Assembly: GCA_002730095.1 (NCBI GenBank)
Contig: PBZE01000047.1
Span: 1 to 45,876, forward strand
Length of the DNA: 45,876 nucleotides
Reading direction: 5' to 3'
DNA from: Methanobacteriota archaeon
GTDB taxonomy: Archaea > Thermoplasmatota > Poseidoniia > Poseidoniales > Thalassarchaeaceae
This document shows positions 42,166-45,876 of this stretch, piece by piece. The position numbers and the translations under genes were made by a program. The notes under the pieces are model-generated. The model made no database searches and had not been told where the DNA came from. It saw only the letters and a program-made list of their open reading frames with translations. Each line of letters starts with the position of its first letter. The first letter of the stretch is position 1.

Positions 42166-44289
42166 ATGCATCATGCCATGGACCTAGTCCTCATCGGCTC
42201 CTTCATCCTCTTCATGACTGCATTCGCTGGAATCGGACTTGCCAGCATGTTGGTCAAAGAAGACACCACAGACGACTACCTAGTTGCTGGCAGGGGCATG
42301 CATCCAGCGCTAGCTGCACTATCAGCCGTCAGTACATGGAACTCTGGATACATGTTCATTGGTTACATAGGGTTTACTTTCACAATGGGCTACTCTATTG
42401 TGTGGATAGCTTTTGGATCTATGGCGGGACAGATATTGGCATGGATATGGTTGTACAAATTCATTCAGCAATCGGCCAATGAACGTGGACTCAGATCTCT
42501 ATCCTCCCTCGTCTCAGAGGCGACAGGGTCGCCCGAGGCGAAACTAGCTGCCGTTCTATCCATTCTTTTCCTATCCGTCTACGCTGCTGCTCAGCTGACT
42601 AGTGGGGGAAAGGCCCTCTACGTGATGCTGGGATGGTCCGAAGTAGTTGGAATCCTGATAGGATTTGTATTGGTCGTAGCCTATTGCTATGCCGGAGGGA
42701 TAAGGGCCTCGATTTGGACTGACGCAGCCCAATCCAGCGTCATGATCCTCGGATCCTCACTACTTTGCTGGGTGGCACTGGAACAGATAGGTGGGTTTTC
42801 TGGACTTCACTCAGGGTTGGACGGGCAGAATGCCAATCTAACCAGCATTGTGCCTGCAGATTTGGGATTCGGCGTGACCCTATGGGCATTCGCATTCTTC
42901 TTGGGTGGGCTCAGCGTAGCTGGGCAACCCCAGGTTGTCACTCGTGTTATGACACTTGGAACAGATAGAGACAGGAAGACTGCGATGCTGTGGTTCTTCG
43001 CTTGGCAGACTCCCTTCCTGCTCATCATGACAATAATCGGACTGTCCAGCCGAGTAGTTTTCTCAGGAGCAGATTTTGATCCAGAGCTGGGCCTTCCTAT
43101 GCTTGCTATGGAGACACTGGGGCCATTCTGGGTTGGCTTGATCCTAGCCTCAATTTTTGCAGCTACCATGTCAACTGCAGACAGTCAGGTTTTGGCTTGT
43201 ACCGCTGCATTTACTGATGATGTAATGCCCGAGATAAGCCAAGATCACAAGAAGACAAAGATGGTTACTCTAGTTGTGGCAGCTTTCGCCACTGCCATAT
43301 CCATCTTCGGACTCTATGTCCCGGGAGGGGATTCGGTCTTCTCCCTCGTAGTCCTAGCTGTGTACGGACTAGGATCCATCTTCGTTCCAATTCTAATTAT
43401 CAGATGGTCTGGTTACGAGCCTGATACAACTCACACCACGGCAATGATGATTGCAGCATTGACAGGGGTCATTGCGTGGAGGTTGATGGGACTCAACGAC
43501 GAGATATTCGAGTCCATACCAGGAATGGGGGCTGCATTCGTCACACATTTCGTGATGAATCAGATTCGTAGTTCTGATGTTTCTCCACTTGGTCGATTCG
43601 ACCTACCAGAAGGTCAGAAATTGAAAGTAATAGCAGCCTCAATAATCATACCATTCAGCGCGATAGAGGTAACATATTTCTTAGCTGGACCCGATAGCTA
43701 TGAGTATCAGAGGAATAATGAGTATCTGATTGACTTCGAAGAGGGGATGATTACTTGGGTGGATAACACCACAGTCGAACTAAGTGACGGTGAGGTTTTC
43801 TCCTTCTCGTTGACAGATCAGGAATTCCCAGAAGAGGCCAAAGAACGGAACATATTCTCCGTAGATTATACCGTAACAGTCCTAGATAGCTTTGATGATA
43901 ACGAGGAAACAAATGGCCCTGGGTGTGTCGTTGATCCCGGCCAAGATGAAGCCGATTCGGTATCTCTTTTCGTGAGTGCCCCCTCAAATACATCCTCTTT
44001 GGAAACCCAGTCCTCAGTATACGATTGGATTGACTTGATGGCTTTCCCTCAATTTGAAACATTTCCCTTCATAACTGGCTATACTGTAGCGGAAATAGAA
44101 ATGAGCTTCGATACTAGCGACTCGGTTGTTGGGGACTATTCATTTGAATTTACGGGGAATGTGGAATCAGGAGATTCGACATTTCAATGTGATAGACAAG
44201 ATTCTACTGTCACAATTGAATACCTAATTGAATTGTGGTGGGTCGAGCCGAATGTCTTGGAGTGGAACGATGATGACATCTTTTTTTGA
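42166..44289 (+). CDS. Sodium:solute symporter (SSS family) with extra C-terminal domain
   Basis: A Na+-coupled solute importer of the SSS/PutP family. From the ATG at 42166 it is 707 aa; a TTG at 42148 is upstream. The first 490 residues give about 13 membrane segments with the family-typical DDYLVAGRGMHPALAALSAVSTWNSGYMFIG, AYCYAGGIRASIWTDAAQ, and SIFAATMSTADSQVLACTAAFTDD, which in known members lines the second sodium site. Then one more membrane segment (about 484-507) leads to an outside beta-rich domain of about 190 residues with many acidic residues. The substrate cannot be told. The gene follows the coiled-coil protein on the same strand. Confidence 0.87.
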   Translation: MHHAMDLVLIGSFILFMTAFAGIGLASMLVKEDTTDDYLVAGRGMHPALAALSAVSTWNSGYMFIGYIGFTFTMGYSIVWIAFGSMAGQILAWIWLYKFIQQSANERGLRSLSSLVSEATGSPEAKLAAVLSILFLSVYAAAQLTSGGKALYVMLGWSEVVGILIGFVLVVAYCYAGGIRASIWTDAAQSSVMILGSSLLCWVALEQIGGFSGLHSGLDGQNANLTSIVPADLGFGVTLWAFAFFLGGLSVAGQPQVVTRVMTLGTDRDRKTAMLWFFAWQTPFLLIMTIIGLSSRVVFSGADFDPELGLPMLAMETLGPFWVGLILASIFAATMSTADSQVLACTAAFTDDVMPEISQDHKKTKMVTLVVAAFATAISIFGLYVPGGDSVFSLVVLAVYGLGSIFVPILIIRWSGYEPDTTHTTAMMIAALTGVIAWRLMGLNDEIFESIPGMGAAFVTHFVMNQIRSSDVSPLGRFDLPEGQKLKVIAASIIIPFSAIEVTYFLAGPDSYEYQRNNEYLIDFEEGMITWVDNTTVELSDGEVFSFSLTDQEFPEEAKERNIFSVDYTVTVLDSFDDNEETNGPGCVVDPGQDEADSVSLFVSAPSNTSSLETQSSVYDWIDLMAFPQFETFPFITGYTVAEIEMSFDTSDSVVGDYSFEFTGNVESGDSTFQCDRQDSTVTIEYLIELWWVEPNVLEWNDDDIFF

Positions 44290-44340
44290 TCGATGATGAT
44301 GGTGGTGAGATGGAAAACTAAGCCATACTGTTCGATCTCT

Positions 44341-44360
44341 AAATAATATTAAATAATCCA
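44341..44360 (+). promoter_or_regulatory. AT-rich TATA-like promoter before the Cys-rich peptide
   Basis: AAATAATATTAAATAATCCA is a strong TATA-like block ending 18 bases before the ATG at 44378. Transcription would begin at or close to the start codon, as in leaderless archaeal mRNA. It shares AATAAT elements with the operator region at 31411-31437, but no full palindrome is seen. Confidence 0.45.
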
Positions 44361-44377
44361 TGAATAGACAAAGTATC

Positions 44378-44443
44378 ATGAATTGTGACTGCTGTGATTG
44401 CAGCCCATGTGGCGCAAACTGTGGATGTAACGGTTGCTGCTAG
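44378..44443 (+). CDS. 21-aa cysteine-rich, metallothionein-like peptide
   Basis: A complete tiny ORF (ATG to TAG) of 21 codons. Nine of the 21 residues are cysteine (positions 3, 5, 6, 8, 11, 15, 17, 20, 21), arranged as CxC, CC and CxxC pairs as in metallothioneins: it begins MNCDCCDCSPCG and ends CGCNGCC. It has no hydrophobic segment. An AT-rich promoter-like block lies just before it, compatible with leaderless expression. By composition it should bind zinc, copper or cadmium with sulphur ligands; this is inferred. It is too short for usual gene callers. It is downstream of the SSS gene and faces the small membrane protein gene. Confidence 0.55.
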   Translation: MNCDCCDCSPCGANCGCNGCC

Positions 44444-44452
44444 GCGCCAACC

Positions 44453-44749
44453 CTAATCATCCAGTCGTATCTTGCCCCGCCCCTTATTCTGTATTTTTCC
44501 GACAGACGTTGTCAAAATCCGGGGTTCTCTTCCCCTAGCTGCTAGGGAAAGAATCCACCAACCAACCGTCAGTAGGGCGGTTGAAACCATTATGACAGTT
44601 CCCACCCACATCACGATATTCCCCTCTGTGACTGGCCAAGCCCAATATGAGACACCTAGCACAACCACTACAAGCAGTATTCTAGAAGCTTCACTGGGTG
44701 TTTTCCAACCTCTGTGGTCCCTCCTCGGAGCTAGCAAGTAGTCTAGCAT
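44453..44749 (-). CDS. Small two-span membrane protein, unknown
   Basis: A 98-aa protein with two hydrophobic segments (about 24-42 and 47-70) and a basic C-terminal tail ending KGRGKIRLDD. The ATG at 44749 is chosen; a GTG at 44758 extends it by three codons. It lies 45 bases after the GINS gene on the same strand and ends nine bases from the Cys-rich peptide. The segment SYWAWPVTEGNIVMW has a motif (WPV-x-G) also seen in the first part of the coiled-coil membrane protein at 40344 (WWLWPVVDGQVEM), a weak hint of a common type. No function assigned. Confidence 0.55.
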   Translation of the reverse strand: MLDYLLAPRRDHRGWKTPSEASRILLVVVVLGVSYWAWPVTEGNIVMWVGTVIMVSTALLTVGWWILSLAARGREPRILTTSVGKIQNKGRGKIRLDD

Positions 44750-44794
44750 ACACCTCACTAAGAGAATGTACTTTTCAACAACTGTTTCAATCCG

Positions 44795-45679
44795 TCAAAT
44801 ATCCGCAGCCTCTGCTATGCCTGCAGCAATGAGGGTGTCAGCTATGATGGAAGGACAGAACTCTATGTCTCCCGTTTTGAGAGTTATTTCTTCGCCATTT
44901 TCAGTAATTATTGGGTCATCGAGGTCCTGTAGTATCAGAATCCTCCTCATTTCGGGCTCCTCTCGAACTTCCTCCCTCGTCTCTGAGTGAGGATTTACAG
45001 CCCCTGATATCTCAGGGAAGTCATCTATCTCCCTTATCCTGTCCTCTTCATCGTACTCAGGGTCTTCCCAATGCGACCCCTGCTCCTGAGGTTCCGGGCC
45101 CTCGCTTTCCACGATGGGTGGCTCCTCCACGGCCTCGCCGGGAACGAATTCTGTAAGAGGGGTATGGACGGAAGAGAGAGGGGGCGGTGCAGGTGTATCC
45201 CAATTGTTGCTGAGCAGAGATCTCCACGAGACATCATGCTTGTATTTGTCAACCAGATGGCCAACGCCAGAGTAGAAAGCTCTCTCAGATGGATCGTGCT
45301 TCTCCCATTCAATCGGATCCGGACGCATTCCAGGAGCGAGAGCGCCCTCTTCAGGTGATTGAATCAGGCTCATCAGTACGGCATGCTGAGTGAAAGCATT
45401 GAGCCTGTTTCTCGTCAGGTCCTTCACCGCAGTCCTGACAACGCCAAGCTTTCTGGATTGTAACTGGGCCTTCGCAGTCATACCCTCCGACCTGATTGTC
45501 TCAGCCAATTCAGCCTCCAGATGCTGAACTAACTGACCTACTGCGCTCCAGAATCCTGGCATCGGCAGCTCGATTGGAATCGATGATCTTCGCTGCGTTC
45601 TAGCAAGCTCATCGAGGGCCCTGTCAACTGCCATAAGACGGCTTGGACTGAGCCTAGGCAAGCTTCCGTCGTCCATCAT
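44795..45679 (-). CDS. GINS complex subunit (archaeal Gins51/15 type)
   Basis: A subunit of GINS, which works with MCM and the Cdc45/GAN-like protein in the replicative helicase. The first about 115 residues are helical with FWSAVGQLVQHLEAELAE and RKLGVVRTAVKDLTRNRLNAF in succession, like the GINS A domain. The last about 50 residues (RRILILQDLDDPIITENGEE...KTGDIEFCPSIIADTLIAAGIAE) match the small beta-rich B domain. The linker between (about 165-245) is long, acidic and proline-rich, so at 294 aa it is longer than the usual 150-200. The order A then B fits the Gins51 (Sld5/Psf1) class. Two adjacent ATG codons (45679, 45676) are possible starts. It is upstream of the small membrane protein gene. 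Confidence 0.7.
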   Translation of the reverse strand: MMDDGSLPRLSPSRLMAVDRALDELARTQRRSSIPIELPMPGFWSAVGQLVQHLEAELAETIRSEGMTAKAQLQSRKLGVVRTAVKDLTRNRLNAFTQHAVLMSLIQSPEEGALAPGMRPDPIEWEKHDPSERAFYSGVGHLVDKYKHDVSWRSLLSNNWDTPAPPPLSSVHTPLTEFVPGEAVEEPPIVESEGPEPQEQGSHWEDPEYDEEDRIREIDDFPEISGAVNPHSETREEVREEPEMRRILILQDLDDPIITENGEEITLKTGDIEFCPSIIADTLIAAGIAEAADI

Positions 45680-45791
45680 CCTCGGTACCCGGGCCTAGTG
45701 CGTGCAAGGAGACACTTGAACAATTCTCCTCTCAAACTGCAATCTCTCTAGAAGCGCGAGTATCAAGAGTGAGACTATCCTCGCAACCCCC

Positions 45792-45876
45792 GCAGGTGTA
45801 CCCGAGTGGTCAAAGGGGGAGGGCTCAAGATCCTCTGCGTAGTGCTTCGCAGGTTCGAATCCTGCCGCCTGCACCA
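45792..45876 (+). tRNA. tRNA-Leu (anticodon CAA), CCA encoded
   Basis: A complete 85-base class II tRNA. The acceptor arms GCAGGTG and CGCCTGC pair (one G-T), the D stem is CCC/GGG with a GG-containing loop, and the anticodon stem GAGGG/TCCTC holds the loop CTCAAGA, hence anticodon CAA, reading TTG leucine codons. A long variable arm follows, and the T arm is GCAGG-TTCGAAT-CCTGC. Discriminator A and CCA close the window. No intron is seen in the anticodon loop. Leucine identity fits the long variable arm and the A73. Confidence 0.95.

Overview
The window reads as a chromosomal segment of an uncultured archaeon, most likely a planktonic marine Thermoplasmatota of the Marine Group II / Poseidoniales type. 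Archaeal information genes support this: ribosomal proteins S13, S4 and S11 next to RNA polymerase subunit Rpo3/D with a ferredoxin-like cysteine motif, the primase small subunit PriS, a GINS subunit, type II methionine aminopeptidase, archaeal-type pantoate kinase and PyrBI. Genes of bacterial type sit among them (homodimeric pyruvate dehydrogenase E1, bacterial-type leucyl-tRNA synthetase, ATP-dependent PEP carboxykinase), a mixture common in marine euryarchaea. The lineage is an inference; no 16S gene is present. Coding density is very high. Every gap between genes is shorter than 300 bases, many starts are GTG or TTG, and GAGGTG-type ribosome binding sites are frequent.

Layout. 1-651: end of an EamA transporter. 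4910-797 (minus): helicase, RDD membrane protein, Sua5/YrdC and MetAP, a tight operon. 5048-9586 (plus): zinc-ribbon acidic protein, GNAT acetyltransferase, AceE and a possible 34-aa membrane microprotein. 10375-9608 (minus): MBL hydrolase, divergent from leuS. 10501-16196 (plus): LeuRS and an SF2 helicase. 16952-16197 (minus): AN1-finger membrane protein. 16965-17069: a candidate structured RNA with a pseudoknot. 18441-17143 (minus): PriS, divergent from a TPD-family (CDIN1-like) putative nuclease. 29200-19588 (minus): giant membrane protein, FKBP-like protein, THUMP-like methyltransferase, S13-S4-S11-Rpo3, pantoate kinase. 29320-30942 (plus): PckA.

The most distinctive region is 30957-35702, a metal-uptake locus. 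A NikR-like ribbon-helix-helix regulator diverges across a palindromic operator from a zinc-type ABC importer. Its substrate-binding lipoprotein is inflated to 747 aa by His/Asp-rich tracts. A 33-aa single-span membrane microprotein with a strong ribosome binding site lies between the binding protein and the ATPase gene. About 10 kb away (44378-44443) an AT-rich promoter precedes a 21-codon ORF with nine cysteines, which looks like a minimal metallothionein. Together these suggest a metal acquisition and buffering system.

37106-35710 (minus) is pyrB-pyrI. 37221-44289 (plus) holds a heptose-kinase-like GHMP kinase, a membrane-anchored surface protein, a membrane coiled-coil protein and a sodium:solute symporter with an extra C-terminal domain. 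The end (44453-45876) has a small membrane protein, a GINS subunit and a complete tRNA-Leu(CAA) with encoded CCA.
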